NCBI GenBank assembly: GCA_022710255.1
Contig: JAKLHG010000180.1
Coordinates: forward strand, 1 to 7,461
Origin: Candidatus Hydrogenedentota bacterium
Lineage (GTDB): Bacteria; Hydrogenedentota; Hydrogenedentia; Hydrogenedentales; CAITNO01
Direction: 5' to 3'
DNA length: 7,461 bases
The notes below the pieces were generated by a model. The model was given only the letters and a program-made list of their open reading frames with translations. It ran no database searches and had not been told where the DNA came from. Below are positions 1-6,361 of this stretch, piece by piece. The position numbers were made by a program, and so were the translations under genes. The first letter of the stretch is position 1; each line of letters starts with the position of its first letter.

Positions 1-2
1 GG

Positions 3-236
3 TTCGTATTTCCGGAAACCAGTGAGCATGCCGGCGTGTTGCATCTCAATATTGAATCTTTCCGGCACAGCAACAACGAGGTGTTCGTTGAAGTGAAAAC
101 CGTGTTCGGGCGTCAGGCCGTCGGCGCCGATAACGTGGAACCTCTTCTAACGAACCTGCAACATACCCGTCAGTTTATCGCGGAACGGGTCTATCCTTTC
201 TTACAGCAGTTTGATACGCCTGTCAGTTCTCTGTAG
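3..236 (+). CDS. C-terminal end of an unidentified protein (5' partial)
   Basis: The frame is open from the first complete codon at position 3 to a TAG at 234-236, giving 77 residues of a protein whose start lies outside the window. A GTG at 36 could serve as a start, but the codons before it are open and read as ordinary protein, so a truncated longer gene is more likely. The visible part is soluble in character, with no membrane segment. It has a strand-like stretch (EVFVEVKTVFG) followed by a probable helix rich in Gln, Leu and Arg that ends in YPFLQQF. I do not recognise the family and assign no function. The next gene begins 93 bases downstream in the same frame, so co-transcription is possible but unproven. 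Confidence 0.6.
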   Translation, partial: FVFPETSEHAGVLHLNIESFRHSNNEVFVEVKTVFGRQAVGADNVEPLLTNLQHTRQFIAERVYPFLQQFDTPVSSL

Positions 237-329
237 CGCGGGAATTGGCCGTTTGCCGCCCACAGGCGCGACAAGGCAGCTCTATCCGGGCTGTGTTGTC
301 GTCATGGCCAATCCTGGTCGGAACCGCCG

Positions 330-1340
330 ATGTCCATACAGACTCCCCCCCATATTTCCGTTATCATGCCGGTCTACAATGCCGGGCAAACTTTGGCCGA
401 AGCCCTGGATTCCCTGATCGAACAGCAGTATGAGAACTGGGAACTGGTGGTTGCAGATGACGGTTCCACGGATGATTCGCCCCGTATCCTGCGGGAATAT
501 GCTGCCCGGGACGCGCGTATTCGTCTCTGCGGCGGGCCCCATGCGGGGATTGTATCCGCTTTGCGGCTTGCTTGCGCCGAAGCCCACGGTGCATTGCTGG
601 CTCGTATGGATGCGGACGATATTGCCCTGCCCGGGCGGCTTTCCATGCAGGCCGCCATGTTTCAAGCCGATCCGGCCCTTGACCTGTGCGGAGGACAGGT
701 TCTGCCCCTGGGTGCCACTCCGGGCAGCGGCAGAATACGATACGAATCCTGGATAAACAGCCTGGTACACCATGAAGAAATCGTACGTGAGATATTTGTG
801 GAATGTCCCATCCCGCACCCGACTTTCATGATGCGTCGTGCTTTTCTGAAATGCCTGGGCGGGTACCGTCAGGGCGCGTGGCCTGAAGATTACGACCTTG
901 TCCTGCGCGCGTGGATGGCCGGTGCGCGGTTCGGCAAACCGGACGCCCCGCTGCTGCGATGGCGTGAACATCCCGGGCGTTTGTCCATGACGGACCCGAG
1001 GTACAGCCCGGCCGCCTTTCGCGCGATGAAGCGTCATTATCTCTTTCAAACCTATCTGAAGAGGCGGGAGGGCGCCTTTATTCAGTGGGGGGCGGGTGAA
1101 GTCGGCAAAAGATGGCTGCGGGAGTGGCCCCAGGCGCCCGCAGCCGTTGTGGATGTTCATCCACGAAAAATCGGGCGAAGCATACACGGGGTACCGGTAA
1201 TCTCCCAGGACGCATTGCCGCCCCCCGGCACCTGCTTTATTGTAGTCGCTGTCGGCGCGCGCGGGGCGCGGGACGATATTCGTGCCCGGCTCGAACCTGG
1301 AAACTATCGTGAACTCAAAGATTATTTGTTCATCGCGTAA
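330..1340 (+). CDS. Family 2 glycosyltransferase with C-terminal Rossmann-like domain
   Basis: This 336-residue protein is expected to transfer a sugar from a nucleotide-sugar donor to a surface glycan or lipid-linked acceptor at the cytoplasmic face of the membrane; donor and acceptor cannot be read from the sequence. The GT-A fold starts at once: residues 9-17 (ISVIMPVYN), the nucleotide-binding acidic pair D43/D44 in VADDGSTDD, the metal-binding DADD at 94-97, and a probable catalytic acidic motif PEDYDL at 185-190. WREHPGRLSM (211-220) is a typical GT2 end motif. Residues about 248-336 form a second domain beginning FIQWGAGEVGK, a glycine-rich turn like a dinucleotide-binding fold, followed by VVDVHPRKIG. 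There is no membrane segment. ATG 330 is the only ATG, GTG or TTG between the upstream in-frame stop and the conserved core; only a weak GGAA precedes it. The GT2 call is secure; the role of the second domain is not. Confidence 0.92.
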   Translation: MSIQTPPHISVIMPVYNAGQTLAEALDSLIEQQYENWELVVADDGSTDDSPRILREYAARDARIRLCGGPHAGIVSALRLACAEAHGALLARMDADDIALPGRLSMQAAMFQADPALDLCGGQVLPLGATPGSGRIRYESWINSLVHHEEIVREIFVECPIPHPTFMMRRAFLKCLGGYRQGAWPEDYDLVLRAWMAGARFGKPDAPLLRWREHPGRLSMTDPRYSPAAFRAMKRHYLFQTYLKRREGAFIQWGAGEVGKRWLREWPQAPAAVVDVHPRKIGRSIHGVPVISQDALPPPGTCFIVVAVGARGARDDIRARLEPGNYRELKDYLFIA

Positions 1341-1746
1341 AGCGGCAATCGTTTCAAGGACAGTTAAAAAAACAAGGAGTGTGTGTACTACTTCCTTCCC
1401 GGAAAAGACACAGGGGTGACGGGATGGGTCACGCCATTTTCGCGCAGATTTTACGTAATTACTAAAACAAAACCGAGGTACCCGTTCCGATGATTACGCA
1501 AGAAAGACAAGAGAATTCCTGTTGCATGGTCGGAGGGGGAAGCGCACAGGCGGAGTGAACCAGAATGGCGCGACGATGGAAGAAGGGGTGCATCCAACAC
1601 AGGTTTATTCATATACCATGTATGGTGGCGCTCCGGCTTTGTTTGTAAATATCTGGTGGGCACTCCTGCATTTTGACGCGGCATGTCGTGTTTTAGGAAT
1701 GTTGGCTCCTCCACAGGGGAAGTGTTTTGCGGGCAGGATAAATAAC
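1341..1746. other. Gene-poor stretch after the glycosyltransferase
   Basis: Together with the promoter region that follows, this belongs to a 625-base interval without a convincing gene. The open frames here (a 121-codon one on the minus strand over 1451-1816, and an 88-codon one at 1522-1788 from a TTG) have no ribosome binding site, no recognisable protein character, and run across the promoter at 1747-1775. A short stem GTGAC/GTCAC (1416-1420 with 1428-1432) is too weak, and lacks a proper T-tract, to be called the glycosyltransferase terminator. ACCAT-GT-ATGGT at 1615-1626 is a small inverted repeat of unknown meaning. An AAGGAG at 1374-1379 sits just before GTG codons of two tiny frames. 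Confidence 0.5.
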
Positions 1747-1775
1747 TTGCGAAACGCCATTCGTTGTGGTACAAT
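1747..1775 (+). promoter_or_regulatory. Upstream sigma70-like promoter (P1) for the OmpA-type gene
   Basis: TTGCGA at 1747-1752 and TACAAT at 1770-1775 are separated by exactly 17 bases, a good match to the -35 and -10 consensus. Transcription would start near 1782 and give a leader of about 184 bases ahead of the OmpA-type ORF. This is seen by eye; no scoring matrix was run. Confidence 0.5.
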
Positions 1776-1827
1776 ACACGCAAACTGAAAGGGATGTCCG
1801 GTAAACTGTAAGGCATTCAGAAGAGCC

Positions 1828-1839
1828 GCAAAATTTTGC
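1828..1839. promoter_or_regulatory. Perfect 12-bp palindrome touching the P2 -35 box
   Basis: GCAAAATTTTGC is its own reverse complement and ends at 1839, one base before the TTGACT of the second promoter. Its position suits an operator or activator site, and its A/T core could also act as an UP element for the RNA polymerase alpha subunit. No specific regulator is recognised. Confidence 0.35.
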
Positions 1840-1869
1840 TTGACTTTTTGGGGTGTTTTCTGGTTTAAT
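1840..1869 (+). promoter_or_regulatory. Proximal sigma70-like promoter (P2) for the OmpA-type gene
   Basis: TTGACT at 1840-1845 and TTTAAT at 1864-1869 are spaced 18 bases apart. Transcription would start near 1876, within a CGGA tandem run (1871-1881), giving a leader of about 90 bases before the ATG at 1966. The match to consensus is good in the -35 box and moderate in the -10 box. Confidence 0.5.
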
Positions 1870-1952
1870 ACGGACGGACGGTTCGTTTAAATGTTGTTTG
1901 TTTTGTAAAGAGTTTTTCGGAAGGGCACTTACAGAAGAGAACCTTTAGCGAG

Positions 1953-1958
1953 AAGGAG
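1953..1958 (+). promoter_or_regulatory. Strong Shine-Dalgarno of the OmpA-type gene
   Basis: AAGGAG lies 7 bases before the ATG at 1966, near-ideal spacing. It fixes the start codon and fits an abundantly made envelope protein. Confidence 0.8.
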
Positions 1959-1965
1959 AAACAAG

Positions 1966-2628
1966 ATGAAGAGATTTCTGGTACTGGCGTGTGTGGTGGC
2001 GGTGATTTCCATGGGTTTGCCTGCACAGGCAGCCAAAGTATGGGATGATATGTCATGGTGGGGTAAGACAGGCGCAACCCCGGAACCCCAGCCTGAGAGC
2101 GGCAGATGCCCTGCCCAAATGAGTCGTTGCGGTTATTGGTGGTGGCCGGTATGCCCCGCCTCCAACACGGATGATGCCGAACTGTGGGGCAACCGCGGTA
2201 TCGTTTATCAGGCCTGCAAGCCCGAAGAACCGGTAGTTGAAACGCCTCCGCCTCCGGAGCAACCCCCTGCGGCCCCGCAGCGTACCGCGATTATCCTGAA
2301 CAACGTGTTGTTTGATTTCGACAAAGCCGTGCTGAAAGCGGAAGGCAAAGCCGAAGTTGACAAACTGATTGCCGAGATGAAGAAGTACCCGGGCGACGCG
2401 GTGCTTATCGAAGGGCATACCTGTGATATCGGTTCCCATGAATACAACATGGGGCTGGGTCAGCGTCGCGCTGATGCCGTCAAGCGTTATATGATTGAAA
2501 ACGGCATTGAAGAAGCCCGCATTCAGACGCAGAGCTTCAGTTATGACCGTCCGGCGGTCCCGAATGACTCGGCCGCGAACCGCAAACTGAACCGCCGCGC
2601 TGAATTCAAGATTACGCTGGCCGGCTGA
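1966..2628 (+). CDS. Secreted OmpA-domain outer-membrane/peptidoglycan-binding protein
   Basis: This 220-residue protein starts with a Sec signal peptide: basic MKR, a hydrophobic core to about residue 19, and a likely signal peptidase I cut after AQA at 20-22. No lipobox Cys follows, so it is probably not a lipoprotein. Residues 23-90 are a short region rich in Trp and Cys (C48, C55, C63, C84; WWW at 58-60) containing WGKTG and WGNRG. A Pro-rich linker (about 93-104) leads to the OmpA C-terminal domain, about 107-220, which binds peptidoglycan. It is marked by NNVLFDFDKAVLK (112-124), EGHTCDIGSHEYN (149-161) and LGQRRADAVKRYM (164-176). There is no large beta-barrel, so it probably sits in the periplasm or inner leaflet, linking the outer membrane to the wall. 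In the binding loop, Cys153 holds the place usually occupied by Asp, with Asp154 next to it. The gene has its own promoters and terminator, so it is probably monocistronic. The family is certain; the exact role is inferred. Confidence 0.92.
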   Translation: MKRFLVLACVVAVISMGLPAQAAKVWDDMSWWGKTGATPEPQPESGRCPAQMSRCGYWWWPVCPASNTDDAELWGNRGIVYQACKPEEPVVETPPPPEQPPAAPQRTAIILNNVLFDFDKAVLKAEGKAEVDKLIAEMKKYPGDAVLIEGHTCDIGSHEYNMGLGQRRADAVKRYMIENGIEEARIQTQSFSYDRPAVPNDSAANRKLNRRAEFKITLAG

Positions 2629-2665
2629 TAAGTACATACCATACGTTCGGTTGAAGTAGTTAAGT

Positions 2666-2706
2666 GCGCCTCGGTGTCGTCTTGACGACGCCGGGGCGTT
2701 TGTTTT
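2666..2706 (+). terminator. Rho-independent terminator of the OmpA-type gene
   Basis: The 15-base arm at 2666-2680 pairs with 2685-2699 around the four-base loop CTTG. All fifteen positions pair if three G-U wobbles are allowed. A TTTGTTTT run follows at 2699-2706. It lies 37 bases after the OmpA-type stop codon and is a textbook intrinsic terminator. Confidence 0.88.
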
Positions 2707-2716
2707 GGAGTGCACG

Positions 2717-3616
2717 ATGGCTGCCTCTGGGATATCGCTGACCGATTGTTTTGATCGTTTCATGGAGTCTGCGGTTTTTGAATCCGGACTCTCGGAACGG
2801 ACGTTGTCCGCTTACGCTGCGGATATCCGCCTCTACTTGCGTTTTCTGGAAGAGGCCGGTGTAAAGGCGGCTGCGGAAATACGGCTGGAAGAGGTGGTGG
2901 ACCATTTTTCCCGGCTCCGTGAGTCCGGTTTGTCGTCGCGGTCTTTGGCCAGGCATTTAAGCGCCATACGCCGCTTTCACTCGTTTTTGACGGAAGAAGG
3001 CCACTGCGCTGCCAATGTGACCGCTATGATTGACACGCCACGGCTGTTAAGGCGACTACCCCGTTGCCTTTCCAGTGAAGAGGTGGAACGGATACTGCGC
3101 ATGCCGGACATTCAGACTGTGGCCGGCGTGCGTGATGTGGCATTACTCGAACTGTTCTACGCTTGTGGTTTGCGTATTTCGGAGTTGGCCGCCCTTCCGG
3201 TGAAACATGTACAGATGGAAGAAAGTAGCGTTCGTATTTACGGCAAAGGCGCTAAATACCGGATGGTGCCGCTGGGCCGCGCCGCCCTTGAGAAACTGTC
3301 GGCTTGGTTGCCGTTACGGGCGCAGTGGGCGCGCCGTGATGATGCCCTCTTTATTGGCGCGACCGGAAGACGTCTGAGTCGGAGCACAATTTGGCGCCTG
3401 GTCAGGCGTTACGCGGCCGCCGCGGCTATTTCCCAGCGCGTGGCCCCCCATATGCTGCGGCATTCCTTTGCCACACACCTGCTGGACCACGGCGCGGATT
3501 TGAGGGCGGTACAAGAGATGTTGGGGCATGCCGATATCGGTACCACGCAGATCTATACGCATGTCAGCGCTGAGCGTCTTTCACATGCGCACAAGAAGTA
3601 CCATCCACGGGGATGA
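2717..3616 (+). CDS. xerD: Tyrosine recombinase of the XerC/XerD family, XerD-like
   Basis: This 299-residue protein is a site-specific recombinase expected to resolve chromosome dimers at the dif site near the terminus, normally in partnership with a second Xer and FtsK. The N-terminal SAM-like core-binding domain covers about residues 8-95, and the catalytic domain about 115-295. All catalytic residues are visible: R153 (CGLRISEL), K177 (YGKGAKYR), H245 and R248 (PHMLRHSFATHLL), H271 (LGHADIGTTQIY) and the nucleophile Y280. The HGADLRAVQEMLGHADI stretch and the KKYHPRG tail resemble XerD more than XerC, and the length is normal. The start is ATG 2717 because GGAG (2707-2710) lies 6 bases before it; a TTG at 2705 lies in the terminator tail. 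The terminator just upstream means the gene needs read-through or a promoter I cannot see. Without dif or the partner gene in view, XerD versus XerC is a judgement from motifs. Confidence 0.88.
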   Translation: MAASGISLTDCFDRFMESAVFESGLSERTLSAYAADIRLYLRFLEEAGVKAAAEIRLEEVVDHFSRLRESGLSSRSLARHLSAIRRFHSFLTEEGHCAANVTAMIDTPRLLRRLPRCLSSEEVERILRMPDIQTVAGVRDVALLELFYACGLRISELAALPVKHVQMEESSVRIYGKGAKYRMVPLGRAALEKLSAWLPLRAQWARRDDALFIGATGRRLSRSTIWRLVRRYAAAAAISQRVAPHMLRHSFATHLLDHGADLRAVQEMLGHADIGTTQIYTHVSAERLSHAHKKYHPRG

Positions 3617-3682
3617 TGCGAAACAAGGTAGGACAGCGGCCAGCGCCCGCCGGGCGACGGGGGTTCCGGAGACAAGATTGTA

Positions 3683-6244
3683 ATGGCTCAAGGTGAATCC
3701 ATTCTGAACAGAATGACGCGGGAAGCCGCGGACCAGCTGCATGGCCATATTCAGGAGGCCGGGGGGAATGAGGTATTTTGTGCCGGCGCGCTGGATGGAA
3801 ACGGTTTGCTGACCGCTGTGCGCGTGCTCGCGCGCGGTCATGCAAGCGCGGTACCCGCACTGTTCGCCATGCTTGAACTGCGCGAGGTGGTGCTGCACAA
3901 TCATCCTTCGGGCAACCTGGAGCCCAGCGATGCGGACCTTGAACTGGCATCCATCTACAGCGCCCACGGGCATGGCGTGTATATTGTGGATAATGCAACC
4001 ACGTCCGTTTATGTGGTGGTAGAACCGTTTCTTCCCAGGGAACGGGAATGCCTCAATGCCCGCGAACTGGAACAGGCCTTTGCCGCGGACAGTACGCTTG
4101 CCCGCAAGCTGGACGGCTTCGAGTTGCGGCCACAGCAAATCGAAATGACCGAATCCATTGCGGCCGCCTTTAACAGAAACGGCATCGCGCTGATAGAGGC
4201 GCCCACAGGCGTGGGCAAAACCCTGGCCTACCTGCTGCCCGCAACTTTATGGGCGCTGCGCAACAAGGAGCGCATCGTCATTTCCACGCGCACCATCAAT
4301 TTGCAGGAACAGATCATCCTGCACGATCTTCCACTGTTACGAAATTGCCTCGGCGAAGAATTCAACGCCTGCCTGGTAAAGGGGCGTGGCAATTATGTTT
4401 GCCTTCATAAACTGGACCGGGCCTTTTCCGAAGTTACCCTTTTTGAGGAACCGCACCGCCTTGAACAACTTCATGGTATCGTGGATTGGGCGGAGAAGAC
4501 CCGCGACGGAAGTGTGAGCGACCTGCCCTTTATGCCGGACCGGATGTTGTGGGAACGGGTATGCTGCGAGGCAGACGTTTGCGTGGGCGGCAGTTGCCGC
4601 CATTTCCGAAATTGTTTTTTCATGCAGGCGCGCCGTGATATGGCGGCCGCGGACCTGCTGGTTGTCAACCACCATATGCTCTTCGCCGATGTGGCAGTCA
4701 AGCGCGAAACGGGGGATTTTTCCGCCTCGGCCGTGCTGCCCAGTTACGGGCGGGTTATTCTTGATGAGGCCCACAGCATTGAGGATGCGGCAACCGAATA
4801 TTTTGGGATTTCAGCGACCCGGGCCGGCATGCGCAAGACCATGAACCGGCTCCTGCATGTTGAAAGCGGACAGGAACGGGGCCTTCTTCCCTTCCTTAAA
4901 CTAAAATTAATGCGCAACTGCCCACAGGTTTCCATTGATGAATACCAGGCCTATTTGGAATTGATTGAGAAACAGGTGCAGCCTGCCGTATTGTTGACCG
5001 AAGACACGCTAGATGACGCGTTTACCGCCCTGCGTGAATATACGTCCGAAAATTCCGGTCAAATCGGCCGGGAGATTCAATGGCGGCTCACGCCTGAGAT
5101 TCTAAGCGCCGCCTCCCTGCGGGAACTCCATGAGGAGATCATACTGCCCGCTGTTTTTCAGACGCAGGTATTGATGCGGCTGGCGCAGGACCTGCTCGAC
5201 AAACTGAAAACAATCAGGTCTCTCGAGCCCGGGGATGAGTCACCCGTACAGATGGAGGTTGTGGAACTGGCGGCGTGTCTGCGCCGAATGCAGCAGGTGG
5301 CCGATGCCCTGACGGAATTCACGGAGGAAACCCTGGAAGACAACACCGTGCGCTGGATTGAAATCAACAGCCGGGATGAAGACAAGGTGCGTATCGCTCG
5401 TTGCCCTCTTGCCGTGGGCAAACCCCTCGCCGAATGGGTGTACGCGAAAACGGACAGTATCATCATGACCTCCGCCACCCTTGCAGTGCAAAAAAAATTC
5501 GACTATTGCAAAGGTCGAATCGGCCTGGACCTGGCGGAAGCGGGCCGGGTGCAGGAACTGCTCCTGGGCTCGCCCTTTGACTACAAGCGTCAAGCCCTGC
5601 TCTGCGTGCCTACGGGCGGGCCCGATCCCAATGCGCCTGCTTTCCTGGAGACAGCCGTGGAGCACATTCGGTCCATATTGAAAATCACACGAGGGCACGC
5701 CTTTGTCCTGTTTACTTCCTTTGGTTCTCTGGATTTTGCGTATGAGCAGTTGGAGGACGAGTTGCTCTCCCGGGGCATACGGCCCTTATGCCAGGGAAGG
5801 GATTCCAGGTCCCGCCTGTTGCAGGCTTTTCGTGAAGACATCTCAAGCGTCCTGTTCGGCACGGACAGTTTTTGGGAGGGTGTAGATGTCGCCGGTGAAG
5901 CGCTCCAATGCGTCATCGTCACCCGGCTGCCGTTCCGGGTGCCCACGGAACCCATCCTCGAGGCGCGCGCCAAGGCCATTGAACAAGCCGGGGGAAACGC
6001 TTTCATGGATTTTTCCGTTCCCCAGGCCGTTATCAAACTGCGCCAAGGCTTCGGCCGCCTGATTCGCAGGCGCACCGACTGGGGAACGGTGGTTGTTCTT
6101 GATAACCGTATTGTGACCAAGTATTATGGGCGGATGTTTCTGAATTCCCTGCCCGATGTGCCCGTTGTGCGCGGGCCCGCTGAAAAAGTCTGGGAGGCGC
6201 TGGAAAAGTTTTATCGTGAAAAACGCTCCGGAAATCGGCGCTGA
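3683..6244 (+). CDS. DinG/XPD-type Fe-S DNA helicase with N-terminal RadC-like JAMM domain
   Basis: This 853-residue protein is a superfamily 2 helicase of the DinG branch, predicted to unwind DNA or R-loops with 5'-3' polarity using ATP. Residues about 25-115 are a RadC-like JAMM fold: E30, then HNHPSGNLEPSDAD at 72-85, giving the HxH-x10-D zinc set H72, H74 and D85. The helicase begins near 145 with RPQQIEMTESIAAAF, then Walker A EAPTGVGKT (172-180), DEAH (361-364), TSATL (596-600), FGTDSFWEGVDV (725-736) and QGFGRLIRR (788-796). Cysteines C240, C300, C305 and C311 have the CxxxxCxxxxxC spacing of the DinG iron-sulfur cluster. It exceeds E. coli DinG by roughly the size of the added domain, which takes the place of the exonuclease domain fused to DinG in Bacillus. 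The start is ATG 3683, with GGAG 11 bases upstream; an in-frame TAG at 3629-3631 precludes a much longer protein. It follows xerD by 66 bases with no terminator. Confidence 0.9.
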   Translation: MAQGESILNRMTREAADQLHGHIQEAGGNEVFCAGALDGNGLLTAVRVLARGHASAVPALFAMLELREVVLHNHPSGNLEPSDADLELASIYSAHGHGVYIVDNATTSVYVVVEPFLPRERECLNARELEQAFAADSTLARKLDGFELRPQQIEMTESIAAAFNRNGIALIEAPTGVGKTLAYLLPATLWALRNKERIVISTRTINLQEQIILHDLPLLRNCLGEEFNACLVKGRGNYVCLHKLDRAFSEVTLFEEPHRLEQLHGIVDWAEKTRDGSVSDLPFMPDRMLWERVCCEADVCVGGSCRHFRNCFFMQARRDMAAADLLVVNHHMLFADVAVKRETGDFSASAVLPSYGRVILDEAHSIEDAATEYFGISATRAGMRKTMNRLLHVESGQERGLLPFLKLKLMRNCPQVSIDEYQAYLELIEKQVQPAVLLTEDTLDDAFTALREYTSENSGQIGREIQWRLTPEILSAASLRELHEEIILPAVFQTQVLMRLAQDLLDKLKTIRSLEPGDESPVQMEVVELAACLRRMQQVADALTEFTEETLEDNTVRWIEINSRDEDKVRIARCPLAVGKPLAEWVYAKTDSIIMTSATLAVQKKFDYCKGRIGLDLAEAGRVQELLLGSPFDYKRQALLCVPTGGPDPNAPAFLETAVEHIRSILKITRGHAFVLFTSFGSLDFAYEQLEDELLSRGIRPLCQGRDSRSRLLQAFREDISSVLFGTDSFWEGVDVAGEALQCVIVTRLPFRVPTEPILEARAKAIEQAGGNAFMDFSVPQAVIKLRQGFGRLIRRRTDWGTVVVLDNRIVTKYYGRMFLNSLPDVPVVRGPAEKVWEALEKFYREKRSGNRR

Positions 6245-6261
6245 ATTGCCTGACAGACGCA

Positions 6262-6283
6262 AGGCCCGCTGCCGTGCGGGTTT
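6262..6283 (+). terminator. Weak hairpin after the helicase gene, possible terminator
   Basis: AGGCCCGC (6262-6269) can pair with GCGGGTTT (6276-6283) around a six-base loop, with two G-U pairs. Only three T residues follow the GC part and they are partly within the stem, so termination would be inefficient. It lies 17 bases after the helicase stop and may partly separate that gene from the exosortase gene. Confidence 0.25.
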
Positions 6284-6361
6284 GTGGCGGATGCGGGAAT
6301 TGTGGCATACTTTGTGCCGCAGGAAGCCTAGGGGTAAGTAAGCAAGGTTTAAGTGCTATGT

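Noticed and set aside
237..329. In-frame open stretch between the TAG at 234-236 and the glycosyltransferase ATG, as if by stop read-through
   Set aside because: Thirty-one stop-free codons are common by chance at this GC content, the stretch has no protein character, and no read-through signal is evident.
282..1187. 301-codon minus-strand open frame opposite the glycosyltransferase
   Set aside because: It is a shadow of a GC-rich gene: the plus strand shows clear GT2 motifs throughout, while the antisense product has no family character and no ribosome binding site.
1522..1788. 88-codon plus-strand open frame from a TTG, or from ATG 1576
   Set aside because: There is no ribosome binding site at either start, no known family, and its 3' end contains the well-formed promoter at 1747-1775.
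1451..1816. 121-codon minus-strand open frame in the intergenic region
   Set aside because: It has low-complexity, unprotein-like composition and no recognisable motif, and it overlaps the P1 promoter of the gene on the other strand.
1891..1908. Five-codon leader peptide (ATG to TAA) in the OmpA-type gene leader
   Set aside because: It has no Shine-Dalgarno, no run of regulatory codons and no attenuator-like hairpins downstream; such short frames are expected by chance.
2053..2763. 236-codon minus-strand open frame over the OmpA-type gene
   Set aside because: It runs through the terminator hairpin and lies opposite a confidently identified gene; it is a shadow.
2717..3616. Integrase of an integron or integrative element
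   Set aside because: The length, motif wording and KYHPRG tail fit chromosomal XerD. There is no attachment-site repeat, no cassette array, no excisionase, and it lies among housekeeping genes.
6282..6311. Possible promoter TTGTGG-N18-CATACT before the exosortase gene
   Set aside because: The -35 box matches poorly and the -10 box only partly, and it overlaps the weak hairpin; too weak to annotate.
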